A stretch of DNA of 15,726 nucleotides from an uncultured Oscillibacter sp. (GTDB lineage: Bacteria; Bacillota; Clostridia; Oscillospirales; Oscillospiraceae): positions 1 through 15,726 of the forward strand of contig CAJUOD010000066.1 in assembly GCA_910587875.1 (NCBI GenBank), in the 5' to 3' direction. A program made the position numbers and the translations under genes. The notes under the pieces were generated by a model. That model did not search any database, was not told the DNA's origin, and was given only the letters and a program-made list of their open reading frames with translations. This document shows positions 5,407 to 13,552 of the stretch, piece after piece. Each line of letters starts with the position of its first letter. Within the stretch, counting starts at the first letter, position 1.

Positions 5407-5436
5407 TTGCATAAATATTCACATCAGCTGTATAAT
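5407..5436 (+). promoter_or_regulatory. Promoter of the arg cluster
   Basis: TTGCAT (5407-5412), an 18-bp spacer and a consensus TATAAT (5431-5436), 33 bp before argG. The -35 and spacer overlap the ArgR-like operator at 5408-5421. Confidence 0.75.
5408..5421. promoter_or_regulatory. ARG box (ArgR/AhrC-type operator)
   Basis: TGCATAAATATTCA matches the ARG-box core TGAAT-wwww-ATTCA at all but one position. It overlaps the -35 box and spacer of the argG promoter, so arginine-bound ArgR would block RNA polymerase. I found no good second box at the usual 3-bp distance. ArgR itself is not in the window. Confidence 0.6.
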
Positions 5437-5469
5437 TCATACATCATTTCATAAAGTGGAGGCGCAGTC

Positions 5470-6687
5470 ATGAAAAAGAACATCAAGAAAGTCGTCCTCG
5501 CCTATTCCGGCGGTCTGGATACATCCATCATCATCCCCTGGCTGAAGGAGAACTATGGCGACGTGGAGATCATCGCCGTGGCCGGAGACGTGGGCCAGGA
5601 CCAGGAGCTGGACGGCCTGGAGGAAAAGGCCCTCAAGACCGGGGCCAGCAAGCTGTACATCGCGGACCTCACCGACGAGATGGTGGACGAAGTGATTATC
5701 CCCTCCCTGAAGATGGGGGCCAGCTACGAGCAGTACCTCCTGGGCACGGCCTTCGCCCGGCCCATCATCGCCCGGAAGCTGGTGGAGATCGCCAAGGCCG
5801 AAGGGGCGGACGCCATTGCCCACGGCTGCACCGGAAAGGGCAACGACCAGGTCCGGTTCGAGCTGGCCATCAAGCGCTTTGCCCCGGAGATGACCATCAT
5901 CGCCCCCTGGCGGGAGTGGGACATCAAGGGCCGGGACGAGGAGATTGACTACGCCGAGGCCCACAAGGTCCCCCTGAAAATCAGCCGGGAGACCAACTAT
6001 TCCAAGGACAAGAACCTCTGGCACCTGAGCCACGAGGGCCTGGACCTGGAGGACCCCGCCAACGAGCCCCAGTATGAGAAGCCCGGCTTCCTGGAGATGG
6101 GCGTCAGCCCCGTGGCGGCCCCGGACAAGGCCACCTATGTGACCATCGACTTTGAGAAGGGCGTCCCGGTGGCCGTGGACGGAGAAAAAATGAAGGCCAG
6201 CGACATCATCCGGAAGCTCAACAAGCTGGGCGGGGAAAACGGCATCGGCCTGCTGGACATCGTGGAGAACCGCCTGGTCGGCATGAAGGACCGGGGCGTC
6301 TACGAGACCCCGGGCGGCACCATCCTGTATAAGGCCCACCAGTGCCTGGAGATGATAACGGTGGACAAGGATACCGCCCACATGAAGAGCAAGCTGGCGG
6401 TGGACTTCGCGGACCTGGTGTATAACGGCAAGTGGTTCACCCCCCTGCGGGAGGCCCTCAGCGCCTTCGCCGACAAGACCCAGGAGCACGTGACCGGCTC
6501 CGTGAAGCTGAAGCTGTATAAAGGCAACATGATCACGGCCTCCATCACCTCCCCCGAGAGCCTGTACTCCGAGGAGCTGGTGACCTTCAACGAGAGCGCC
6601 TATGACCAGACCAACGCCACGGGCTTCATCAACCTGTGGGGCCTGCCCGACACCGTCCTGGCGCTGCGGGAGCAGGGAAAACTGTAA
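5470..6687 (+). CDS. argG: Argininosuccinate synthase
   Basis: Joins citrulline and aspartate with ATP to form argininosuccinate, the penultimate step of arginine synthesis, in the cytoplasm. The N-terminal ATP-pyrophosphatase loop AYSGGLDTS is at residues 11-19 and the nucleotide/citrulline motif HGCTGKGNDQVRFE at 118-131; the length of 405 aa is normal for the family. GGAGG lies 7 nt before the ATG. It is the first gene of the arg cluster, under the ARG-box promoter, and 18 nt from argH. Being first, ahead of the ornithine genes, makes it a natural target of arginine repression. Confidence 0.97.
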   Translation: MKKNIKKVVLAYSGGLDTSIIIPWLKENYGDVEIIAVAGDVGQDQELDGLEEKALKTGASKLYIADLTDEMVDEVIIPSLKMGASYEQYLLGTAFARPIIARKLVEIAKAEGADAIAHGCTGKGNDQVRFELAIKRFAPEMTIIAPWREWDIKGRDEEIDYAEAHKVPLKISRETNYSKDKNLWHLSHEGLDLEDPANEPQYEKPGFLEMGVSPVAAPDKATYVTIDFEKGVPVAVDGEKMKASDIIRKLNKLGGENGIGLLDIVENRLVGMKDRGVYETPGGTILYKAHQCLEMITVDKDTAHMKSKLAVDFADLVYNGKWFTPLREALSAFADKTQEHVTGSVKLKLYKGNMITASITSPESLYSEELVTFNESAYDQTNATGFINLWGLPDTVLALREQGKL

Positions 6688-6705
6688 TTAAGAGGAGCGA
6701 AGACC

Positions 6706-8103
6706 ATGAAACTTTGGGGCGGACGGTTCAGCAAGGAGACGGATACCCTGGCCAATGACTTCCAGTCCTCCATCCACTTTGACCAGCGGCTTTATAAGGA
6801 GGACATCCGGGGCAGCATGGCCCATTCCGAGATGCTGGCGGCCCAGGGCGTCATCTCCCAGGCGGACAAGGCCGCCATCCAGCAGGGCCTGACGGACATC
6901 CTGGCGGAGATCGAGGCGGGGAAGGTGGAGTTCTCCCCCGCCAATGAAGACATCCACATGAACATCGAGGCCCTGCTGACCCAGAGGATCGGCGAGGCGG
7001 GGAAGCGCCTCCATACCGCCCGCTCCCGGAACGACCAGGTGGCCCTGGACTTCCGGATGTACGTGCGGGAGCAGATCGGCACGGTCGTGGGCCAGCTCCT
7101 GGACCTGGAGAAGGTCCTCTGCGCCCAGGCCAGACAGCACCAGGGCACGGTGATGCCGGGCTATACCCATCTGCAGCGGGCCCAGCCCATTTCCTTCGCC
7201 CAGCACCTGCTGGCCTACGCCGCCCAGTTCGCCCGGGACGTGACCCGGCTGGAGGACTGCCGCAAGCGCCTCAACGAGTGTCCCTTGGGCTCCGGCGCCC
7301 TGGCGGGGACCACCTACCCCATCGACCGCCGGCAGACGGCACAGGCCCTGGGCTTTGACCGCCCCTGCGGCAACTCCATGGACGGCGTCAGCGACCGGGA
7401 CTATGCCCTGGAGCTCCTGAGCGATCTCTCCATTTTGATGATGCACCTCAGCCGCTTCGCCGAGGAGGTCATCCTCTGGTGCAGCTGGGAGTTCAAATTC
7501 GTGGAGCTGGACGAGGCATACTCGACAGGCTCCAGCATCATGCCCCAGAAGAAGAACCCGGACATGGCGGAGCTGGTCCGGGGCAAGACGGGCCGGGTCT
7601 ACGGCGACCTGATGGGCCTCCTGACCGTCATGAAGGGCCTGCCCCTGGCCTATAATAAGGATATGCAGGAGGACAAGGAGCCCGTCTTCGACGCCCTGGA
7701 CACCGTGGAGCAGTGCCTCCCGGTCTTCGCGGGGATGATCGAAACCATGAAGGTCCTCCCGGACAATATGCGCAAAGCGGCGGGCCGGGGCTTCATCAAC
7801 GCCACGGACTGCGCCGACTACCTGACGAAAAAGGGCATGCCCTTCCGGGATGCCTACACCGCCACAGGGCGGCTGGTAGCCGCCTGCACCGCCCAGGGGA
7901 AGACCCTGGAGGAGCTGACCCTGGAGGAGCTGACCCTGGAGGAGCTGCAAGCGGTCTCCCCGCTCTTCGGCGAGGACGTGTACGAGGCGTTAAAGCTGGA
8001 GAACTGCATGGCCCTTCGGGCCAGCTTTGGCGGCCCGGCCGTGGAAGAGACCACCCGGCAGATCGAGGAAATCGAGGCCTTTGTCCGGGCCCGGAACGAA
8101 TAA
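6706..8103 (+). CDS. argH: Argininosuccinate lyase
   Basis: Splits argininosuccinate into arginine and fumarate, the last step of the pathway; a cytoplasmic homotetramer of the fumarase/aspartase superfamily. TARSRNDQ lies at residues 104-111, GYTHLQRAQP with the general-acid histidine near 155, and the signature GSSIMPQKKNP with the catalytic serine at 275-285. The start has GAGGAG upstream. The 465 aa are normal to slightly long. Near the C-terminus TLEEL occurs three times in tandem (residues 400-414), encoded by three identical 15-bp repeats, where I recall relatives having fewer copies. It is followed after 15 nt by argC. Confidence 0.97.
   Translation: MKLWGGRFSKETDTLANDFQSSIHFDQRLYKEDIRGSMAHSEMLAAQGVISQADKAAIQQGLTDILAEIEAGKVEFSPANEDIHMNIEALLTQRIGEAGKRLHTARSRNDQVALDFRMYVREQIGTVVGQLLDLEKVLCAQARQHQGTVMPGYTHLQRAQPISFAQHLLAYAAQFARDVTRLEDCRKRLNECPLGSGALAGTTYPIDRRQTAQALGFDRPCGNSMDGVSDRDYALELLSDLSILMMHLSRFAEEVILWCSWEFKFVELDEAYSTGSSIMPQKKNPDMAELVRGKTGRVYGDLMGLLTVMKGLPLAYNKDMQEDKEPVFDALDTVEQCLPVFAGMIETMKVLPDNMRKAAGRGFINATDCADYLTKKGMPFRDAYTATGRLVAACTAQGKTLEELTLEELTLEELQAVSPLFGEDVYEALKLENCMALRASFGGPAVEETTRQIEEIEAFVRARNE
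7903..7947 (+). repeat. Three perfect 15-bp tandem repeats inside argH
   Basis: ACCCTGGAGGAGCTG occurs at 7903-7917, 7918-7932 and 7933-7947. Each copy encodes T-L-E-E-L, so changes in copy number keep the reading frame. Confidence 0.95.
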
Positions 8104-8118
8104 AAGGGAGGCGGTCCC

Positions 8119-9057
8119 ATGAAACCAAAGGTTTATATCGACGGCAAAGAGGGCACCACCGGCCTCCAGATCTACGACCGCCTGGCGGCCCGGGAGGACA
8201 TCGACCTCCTGCTGATCAGCGAGGACAAACGCAAGGACCCGGCGGAGCGGAAGAAGTTCCTCAACGCCGCCGACCTGGTGTTCTTCTGCCTGCCGGACGC
8301 CGCCGCCGTGGAGGCGGTGGGCCTGATTGAAAATGAACACACCCGCGTCATCGACTGCTCCACCGCCCACCGGACGGCGGAGGGCTGGGCCTACGGCTTC
8401 CCGGAGCTGTCCGGGCAGCGGGAGGCCGTCAAGGCGGCGGTCCGGGTGGCGAATCCGGGATGTTATGCCACGGGCTTCCTCTCACTGGTCCGGCCGCTGG
8501 TGGAGAAGGGGGCGCTGTCCCCCAAGGCCCGGCTGACCTGCCACGCACTGTCCGGCTACACAGGCGCGGGGAAAAAGGCCGTCGCCCAGTATACCGACCC
8601 GGACCGGGCGGAGGAGCTGGAGAGCCCGCGGCATTACGCGGTGACGCTGTCCCACAAGCATCTGCCGGAGATGGCGGCTGTCGCCGGGCTGGACCGTCCG
8701 CCCCTGTTTACGCCCATGATCTGCGATTATCCCCAGGGGATGGTGGTTACCGTCCCGCTGTGGGTGGAGGACCTGGAAGGCGAACAGTCTATCGACAGCC
8801 TCCGGGCGCTGTACGAGGACTACTACGCCGGCAGCCCCATTGTGACTCTCCATCCCGCCGGCGCGCCCTCCTGCGGCTTCATCGGCGCCAACAATCTGGC
8901 CGGGACGGACGGTTTGCAGATTTTTGTCAACGGGAACCGGGAGCAGCTGATGCTTTCCGCCCGCCTGGACAACTTGGGCAAGGGGGCCAGCGGCGCGGCG
9001 GTGCAGAACATGAACCTGATGCTGGGCTTCGAGGAAACCGCGGGCCTGGAACTCTAA
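8119..9057 (+). CDS. argC: N-acetyl-gamma-glutamyl-phosphate reductase (short form)
   Basis: Reduces N-acetylglutamyl phosphate to the semialdehyde with NADPH, the third step to ornithine. The N-terminal dinucleotide region contains DGKEGTTGLQIYDRL (8-22). The catalytic cysteine is Cys115 in NPGCYATG, and a histidine-bearing segment, LSHKHLPEM, follows. At 312 aa it belongs to the shorter, less common ArgC class (about 310 aa against about 340 in the E. coli type). The start follows GGGAGG. It lies 15 nt after argH and 19 nt before argJ. Confidence 0.95.
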   Translation: MKPKVYIDGKEGTTGLQIYDRLAAREDIDLLLISEDKRKDPAERKKFLNAADLVFFCLPDAAAVEAVGLIENEHTRVIDCSTAHRTAEGWAYGFPELSGQREAVKAAVRVANPGCYATGFLSLVRPLVEKGALSPKARLTCHALSGYTGAGKKAVAQYTDPDRAEELESPRHYAVTLSHKHLPEMAAVAGLDRPPLFTPMICDYPQGMVVTVPLWVEDLEGEQSIDSLRALYEDYYAGSPIVTLHPAGAPSCGFIGANNLAGTDGLQIFVNGNREQLMLSARLDNLGKGASGAAVQNMNLMLGFEETAGLEL

Positions 9058-9076
9058 GAAAGTACGAGGAACGGAT

Positions 9077-10303
9077 ATGCTGAAGTTTATCGACGGCGGC
9101 GTCTGCGCTGCCCAGGGTTTCCGGGCCGCGGGGATCCACGCGGGGGTCAAGACCCACGCCGCGTGGAAAAAGGACGTGGCCCTCATCGTCTCCGACGTGG
9201 ACTGCGCGGCGGCGGCGGTGTTCACGAAAAACATCGTCAAGGCCGCGCCCATCCATGTGGACCTCCAGCACCTGGCGGATGGGAAGGCCCGGGCAATCAT
9301 AGCCAACAGCGGAAACGCCAACGCCTGTGCCCCCCAGGGAGAGGAAAACGCGGAGCGCATGTGCGCCGCCGCGGCGAAGGCTATCGGCTGCCGGACGGAG
9401 GATGTGCTGGTGAGCTCCACCGGCGTCATCGGACAGCGGATCAACGTGGAGGCCATCGAGACCGCTGTCCCGGCTCTCTGCGCCGCCCTGGAGCGGTCCG
9501 CGGAGGCCAGCGACGCGGCGGGCCACGCCATCATGACCACGGACACCGTGAAAAAAGAGGCGGCGGTGGAGACCACCGTGGGCGGCAAAACCGTCCGCCT
9601 GGGCGGCGTAGCCAAGGGCAGCGGCATGATCCATCCCAACATGGGCACCATGCTCTGCTTCCTGACCACGGACTGTGCCATTTCCCCCGAGATGATCAAG
9701 GCCGCCCTGCTGGAGACCGTCCGGGTGAGCTTCAACCGAATCAGCGTGGACGGGGATACCTCCACCAACGACACCTGCTGCGTCCTGGCCAACGGCCTGG
9801 CGGGAAACGAGCTCATCACCGAAAAAGGCCCGGACTACGACGCCTTCGTCGCGGCGCTGAAAACCCTCTGCACGGAGCTTGCTAGAAAAATGGCCTCCGA
9901 CGGCGAGGGGGCTCGCCACCTCATCACCTGTAATGTAACCGGGGCCAAGTCCGAGCAGAGCGCCGAGACCATCGCCAAGTCCGTGGTCTCCTCCACTCTG
10001 ACCAAGGCGGCCATCTTCGGCGCGGACGCCAACTGGGGCCGAGTGCTGTGCGCCATGGGCTACTCAGGGGAGGCTTTTGACCCCGACAAGGTGACGGTCC
10101 GCTTCGCCAGCGCCGCCGGGGATATCGAGGTCTGCGCCAAAGGCCGGGGCCTGGACTTTGACGAGGACCTTGCCAAGAAAATCCTGACGGAGCACGACGT
10201 GGAAATCAACATCTCCATGGGCGAGGGGGAGGCCTCCTGCACCTGCTGGGGCTGTGACATCACCTACGACTATATCAAAATCAACGGAGACTACAGAACA
10301 TAA
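9077..10303 (+). CDS. argJ: Bifunctional ornithine acetyltransferase / N-acetylglutamate synthase
   Basis: Moves the acetyl group from N-acetylornithine to glutamate, giving ornithine and regenerating N-acetylglutamate; many members also use acetyl-CoA. This explains the absence of argA and argE. The proenzyme cleaves itself before a threonine: KGSGMIHPNMG is followed by Thr191 in TMLCFLTTD, the expected nucleophile and start of the beta chain. STGVIGQRI (114-122) contributes the oxyanion-hole region. The 408 aa match the family. A modest purine-rich SD (GAGGA) precedes the ATG. Whether it is mono- or bifunctional cannot be read from sequence alone. Confidence 0.96.
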   Translation: MLKFIDGGVCAAQGFRAAGIHAGVKTHAAWKKDVALIVSDVDCAAAAVFTKNIVKAAPIHVDLQHLADGKARAIIANSGNANACAPQGEENAERMCAAAAKAIGCRTEDVLVSSTGVIGQRINVEAIETAVPALCAALERSAEASDAAGHAIMTTDTVKKEAAVETTVGGKTVRLGGVAKGSGMIHPNMGTMLCFLTTDCAISPEMIKAALLETVRVSFNRISVDGDTSTNDTCCVLANGLAGNELITEKGPDYDAFVAALKTLCTELARKMASDGEGARHLITCNVTGAKSEQSAETIAKSVVSSTLTKAAIFGADANWGRVLCAMGYSGEAFDPDKVTVRFASAAGDIEVCAKGRGLDFDEDLAKKILTEHDVEINISMGEGEASCTCWGCDITYDYIKINGDYRT

Positions 10304-10319
10304 AAAGGGGGCGGACGGT

Positions 10320-11186
10320 ATGTCTTCCCATGAGCAGCAGGCCCAGACCCTGATCGAGGCCCTGCCTTACATCCAGAAATTCACCGGCAAGACCATCGTG
10401 GTCAAATACGGCGGCAACGCCATGGTCTCGGACACCCTGCGCCAGGCGGTGATGAGCGACATCATCCTGTTGAATCTGGTAGGCATCCGGGTGGTGGCCG
10501 TCCACGGCGGCGGGCCGGAGATCTCCGCCATGCTGAAGATGATCGGCCACGAGTCCAAATTTGTGGACGGCCTGCGGTACACCGATGTGACCACCATGGA
10601 CATCGTCCAGGCGGTACTGTGCGGCAAGGTCAACAAGGACCTGGTGGCCCAGCTGAACCGCCTTGGCGGACGGGCCGTGGGCCTGTGCGGCATGGACGGG
10701 CAGCTGTTCCAGGCGGAGCAGCTGGACGAGAAATACGGCCTGGTGGGCCGGATCACCGGCGTGAACCCGGAGCCGGTGAAAAGCGCCCTGGAGAACGGGT
10801 ATATCCCCATCGTGTCCACGGTGGCCCAGGGAGTAGACGGAGACACGGCCTACAACATCAATGCGGACACCGCCGCCGCGAAACTGGCGGAGGCCCTGGG
10901 GGCGGAGAAGCTGATTCTGCTCACCGACGTCCGGGGGCTCCTCCGGGACCCCAAGGACGAGAACACCCTCATCCACGTGGTCCGCACCCGGGAGGTCCCG
11001 GCCCTGGTAAAGGAGGGCGTCATCTCCGGGGGCATGATTCCCAAAATGCAGTGCTGCGTGGACGCCATCCACGGCGGTGTGGAGCGGGTCCACATTCTGG
11101 ACGGACGCATCCCCCATTCCATCCTCATTGAGCTGCTCTCCGACGAGGGCATCGGCACCATGATGAAAAAGGAGGACATCCCATGA
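10320..11186 (+). CDS. argB: Acetylglutamate kinase
   Basis: Phosphorylates N-acetylglutamate, usually the feedback-controlled step in pathways that use ArgJ. I chose the ATG at 10320 (MSSHEQQ), which follows GGGGGCGG and gives 288 aa. An in-frame ATG at 10254 lies inside argJ and lacks an SD. Motifs: VKYGGNAM (28-35), AVHGGGPEIS (60-69), NADTAAAKLAEAL (181-193) and LLTDVRGLL (200-208). The N-terminal helix before the kinase core and the C-terminal HILDGRIPHS...GIGT region are features I associate with arginine-inhibited NAGK enzymes, so feedback inhibition is likely (inference). The stop overlaps the argD start by 4 nt (ATGA), implying translational coupling. Confidence 0.96.
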   Translation: MSSHEQQAQTLIEALPYIQKFTGKTIVVKYGGNAMVSDTLRQAVMSDIILLNLVGIRVVAVHGGGPEISAMLKMIGHESKFVDGLRYTDVTTMDIVQAVLCGKVNKDLVAQLNRLGGRAVGLCGMDGQLFQAEQLDEKYGLVGRITGVNPEPVKSALENGYIPIVSTVAQGVDGDTAYNINADTAAAKLAEALGAEKLILLTDVRGLLRDPKDENTLIHVVRTREVPALVKEGVISGGMIPKMQCCVDAIHGGVERVHILDGRIPHSILIELLSDEGIGTMMKKEDIP

Positions 11187-12361
11187 CATCCGAAGCCGTC
11201 AAGAGCTTGACCCACCAGCATATTATGAACACCTACGGCCGCTTCCCTGTGGCTCTGGACCACGGAACGGGGGCCACCCTCTACGACCCGGAGGGCCGGG
11301 AATACATCGATTTTACCAGCGGCATCGGCGTCGCCGCCCTGGGCTATGGAAACCAGCCCTGGGCGGAGGCCATTGCGGCCCAGGCGGGCAAGCTGGGCCA
11401 CACGTCCAACCTGTTTTACACCGAGCCCCCGGCGAAGCTGGCGGAGATCCTCTGCAGCCGCACCGGAGAGAGCGCCGTCTTCTTCGCCAACGGCGGAGGA
11501 GAGGCCAACGAGGGCATGATCAAGCTGGCCCGGAAATACAGCTTCGACAAATACGGCCAGGGCCGGGCCACCATCGTCACCCTGAAGAACTCCTTCCACG
11601 GCCGGACCATCACCACGCTGAAGGCCACGGGACAGGACGTGTTCCACAACTACTTCTTCCCCTTCACCGAGGGCTTCCGCTACGCCGCCGCCAACAACCT
11701 GGAGGACTTGAAGGCCCAGGACCAGGGGGACGTCTGCGCCGTCATGGTGGAGCTGGTCCAGGGTGAGGGCGGCGTGCTGCCCCTGGATAAGGACTACGTC
11801 AAAGCCGTGGAGGCCCTCTGCGCCGAGAAGGACTGGCTCCTCCTGGTGGACGAGGTCCAGACCGGCGTGGGCCGGACGGGCACCCTGTTCGCCTTCCAGC
11901 AGTATGACCTTTTGCCCGACGTGGTGAGCTTTGCCAAGGGCATCGCCGGGGGCCTGCCCATGAGCGGCATTATGGCGAATGAGAAATGCAAGGACGTGCT
12001 GGGCCCGGGGATGCACGCCACCACCTTCGGCGCCAACCCCGTCTGCGCCGCCGCCGGCCTGGTGGTCCAGGAGACCCTCAGCGACGAATTCCTGAAAGAG
12101 GTTCAGGAAAAGGGCGCCTACCTCCGCCAGGGCATCGAGGCCCTGAATCTCCCCTGCTTCGGCAAGACCCGGGGCCTGGGCCTGATGATTGGCGTGGAGG
12201 TCAAAGAGGGCTGGACCAACAAAGAGGTCGCCAACAGGCTCATTGAAAACGGCCTGCTGATCCTCACCGCCGGGCCGGGCATGCGCCTGCTGCCCCCCTT
12301 GGTCATCACCAAGGAGGAGATGGACAAGGGACTGGCCATCATGAAAAAAACGCTGGGATAA
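11183..12361 (+). CDS. argD: Acetylornithine aminotransferase
   Basis: A PLP enzyme converting N-acetylglutamate semialdehyde and glutamate to N-acetylornithine. It may also serve in lysine synthesis, as ArgD does elsewhere. The PLP lysine is Lys252 in SFAKGIAGGLPMS. The cofactor aspartate is in LLVDEVQTGVGRTG (220-233), and FHGRT (138-142) is conserved. The usual NSGAEAN phosphate-binding motif reads NGGGEAN (103-109), a variant that keeps the glutamate and asparagine. At 392 aa it is full length. It overlaps argB by 4 nt. One base after the stop codon the REP-like inverted repeat begins. Confidence 0.95.
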   Translation: MTSEAVKSLTHQHIMNTYGRFPVALDHGTGATLYDPEGREYIDFTSGIGVAALGYGNQPWAEAIAAQAGKLGHTSNLFYTEPPAKLAEILCSRTGESAVFFANGGGEANEGMIKLARKYSFDKYGQGRATIVTLKNSFHGRTITTLKATGQDVFHNYFFPFTEGFRYAAANNLEDLKAQDQGDVCAVMVELVQGEGGVLPLDKDYVKAVEALCAEKDWLLLVDEVQTGVGRTGTLFAFQQYDLLPDVVSFAKGIAGGLPMSGIMANEKCKDVLGPGMHATTFGANPVCAAAGLVVQETLSDEFLKEVQEKGAYLRQGIEALNLPCFGKTRGLGLMIGVEVKEGWTNKEVANRLIENGLLILTAGPGMRLLPPLVITKEEMDKGLAIMKKTLG

Positions 12362-12362
12362 C

Positions 12363-12445
12363 GTAGGGGCGGACCTGTGTGTCCGCCCTTCTCCCAAAAC
12401 CTGGGAACTCCCTGTAGAAGGGCGGACACACAGGCCCGCCCCTAC
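12363..12445. repeat. REP-like inverted repeat between argD and argF
   Basis: Two 30-bp arms (12363-12392 and 12416-12445) are inverted copies with a single mismatch, around a 23-nt centre. The outer ends read GTAGGGGCGG and its complement. I recall similar GTAGGGGCG palindromes scattered through Oscillospiraceae genomes. No T run follows, so it is not a classical terminator, but the hairpin could stabilise the upstream mRNA or reduce read-through into argF. Confidence 0.8.
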
Positions 12446-12468
12446 ATAATATTTGGAGGATGGTATTG

Positions 12469-13443
12469 ATGAAGCATTTTTTAAAGCTGCTGGACTTCAC
12501 CCCGGCGGAGATTGGACAGTTCCTGGACACGGCGGCGGACCTGAAGGCCAAGAAGAAGGCCGGCGTTCCCCACAGATACCTGGAGGGGAAGAACGTGGCC
12601 CTGATTTTCGAGAAGACCTCCACCCGGACCCGCTGCGCCTTTGAGGTGGCGGCCCAGGACCTGGGGATGGGCAGCACCTACCTGGGCCCCACGGGCTCCC
12701 AGATCGGCGTCAAGGAGTCCATCGCCGACACGGCCCGGGTGCTGGGCCGCATGTACGACGGCATCGAGTACCGGGGCTTCGGCCAGGGCATCGTGGAGGA
12801 GCTGGCGCAGTACGCCGGGGTCCCCGTGTTCAACGGCCTCACCGACGAGTTCCATCCCACCCAGATCCTGGCGGACTTCCTGACCATCCGGGAGCACTTC
12901 GGGAAGCTGGAAGGGGTCAAGCTGGTCTACCTGGGGGACGCCCGGTTCAACATGGGCAACTCCCTCATGGTGGGCTGCGCGAAGATGGGAATGAAGTTTG
13001 TGGCCTGCGCCCCCAAGGCCTACATGCCCGACGCCGTCCTGGTGGAAACCTGCCGGAAAATCGCCGCTGAAACCGGCGCAACCCTGGAGTTCCTCTCGGA
13101 TCCCATGGAGGCGGTGAAGGGCGCGGACGTCCTCTACACCGACGTCTGGGTCTCCATGGGCGAGCCCGCCGAGGTCTGGGCGGAGCGCATCGCCGCCCTG
13201 GGCCCCTATCAGGTGACGAAAGCCCTGATGGACGCGGCGGGTCCCCAGTGCCGCTTTATGCACTGCCTCCCCGCCTACCACGACCACAAGACCAAGGTGG
13301 GCAGGGAAATGGGCGAGCGCTTTGGCCGGGAGGCCATGGAGGTGACGGACGAGGTCTTCGAGTCCCCCCAGTCCATCGTCTTCGACGAGGCGGAGAACCG
13401 AATGCACACCATCAAGGCCGTCATGTACGAGCTGATGAAATGA
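12469..13443 (+). CDS. argF: Ornithine carbamoyltransferase
   Basis: Makes citrulline from ornithine and carbamoyl phosphate, linking the ornithine genes to argG and argH. Motifs: carbamoyl-phosphate loop STRTR (51-55), HPTQ (129-132), LGDARFNMGNS (155-165), ornithine-binding DVWVSMGE (225-232) and HCLPA (265-269). The ATG at 12469 has GGAGG 9 nt before it; the in-frame ATG at 12460 abuts the SD and is unlikely. At 324 aa it is full length. Sequence alone does not exclude a catabolic ArcB-like role, but the biosynthetic neighbours favour ArgF. It is separated from argD by the inverted repeat and closed by its own terminator. Confidence 0.96.
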   Translation: MKHFLKLLDFTPAEIGQFLDTAADLKAKKKAGVPHRYLEGKNVALIFEKTSTRTRCAFEVAAQDLGMGSTYLGPTGSQIGVKESIADTARVLGRMYDGIEYRGFGQGIVEELAQYAGVPVFNGLTDEFHPTQILADFLTIREHFGKLEGVKLVYLGDARFNMGNSLMVGCAKMGMKFVACAPKAYMPDAVLVETCRKIAAETGATLEFLSDPMEAVKGADVLYTDVWVSMGEPAEVWAERIAALGPYQVTKALMDAAGPQCRFMHCLPAYHDHKTKVGREMGERFGREAMEVTDEVFESPQSIVFDEAENRMHTIKAVMYELMK

Positions 13444-13448
13444 GCGCG

Positions 13449-13481
13449 GAGGAGAGGCGGATTTCCGCCCCTCCTCTTTTT
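13449..13481 (+). terminator. Terminator of the arg cluster
   Basis: GAGGAGAGGCGG pairs with CCGCCCCTCCTC (one A/C mismatch) and is followed by five T. It begins 5 nt after the argF stop codon. Confidence 0.88.
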
Positions 13482-13491
13482 CCGACTCAGG

Positions 13492-13497
13492 TATAAT
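13492..13497 (+). promoter_or_regulatory. Possible -10 box of the 90-aa gene
   Basis: TATAAT lies directly after the arg terminator and 56 bp before the next gene. No good -35 hexamer stands 17 bp upstream, so the promoter is weak or unusual. Confidence 0.4.
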
Positions 13498-13552
13498 TTT
13501 CCCCCGGGGCTGGAAAAATGAAACCATCACTGACAGGAGGCATATACACAAG

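Noticed and set aside
5424..5445. Second ARG box next to the first
   Set aside because: TGTATAATTCAT has partial half-site similarity, but it is mostly the -10 region and the right half does not fit at the expected spacing.
5352..5469. T-box or riboswitch leader before argG
   Set aside because: Only ~30 nt separate the predicted transcription start from the ATG, too short for such a structure; the ARG box is a sufficient explanation.
4216..5473. Plus-strand open frames of 73-87 codons across the toxin-antitoxin array
   Set aside because: They run through promoters and terminator hairpins and are antisense readings of the repeated toxin units; their similarity to each other only reflects the 304-bp repeat.
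5449..6489. 346-codon minus-strand open frame opposite argG
   Set aside because: A shadow of the strongly biased argG codons: low-complexity L/V/G/H/D translation, no SD, no family resemblance. Similar minus-strand frames at 6688-7950, 8482-9819, 8927-9919, 10281-11189, 10850-12397 and 12481-13662 were rejected for the same reason.
10254..10319. Upstream in-frame ATG for argB
   Set aside because: It lies inside argJ, lacks an SD, and would add 22 residues not usual for acetylglutamate kinase.
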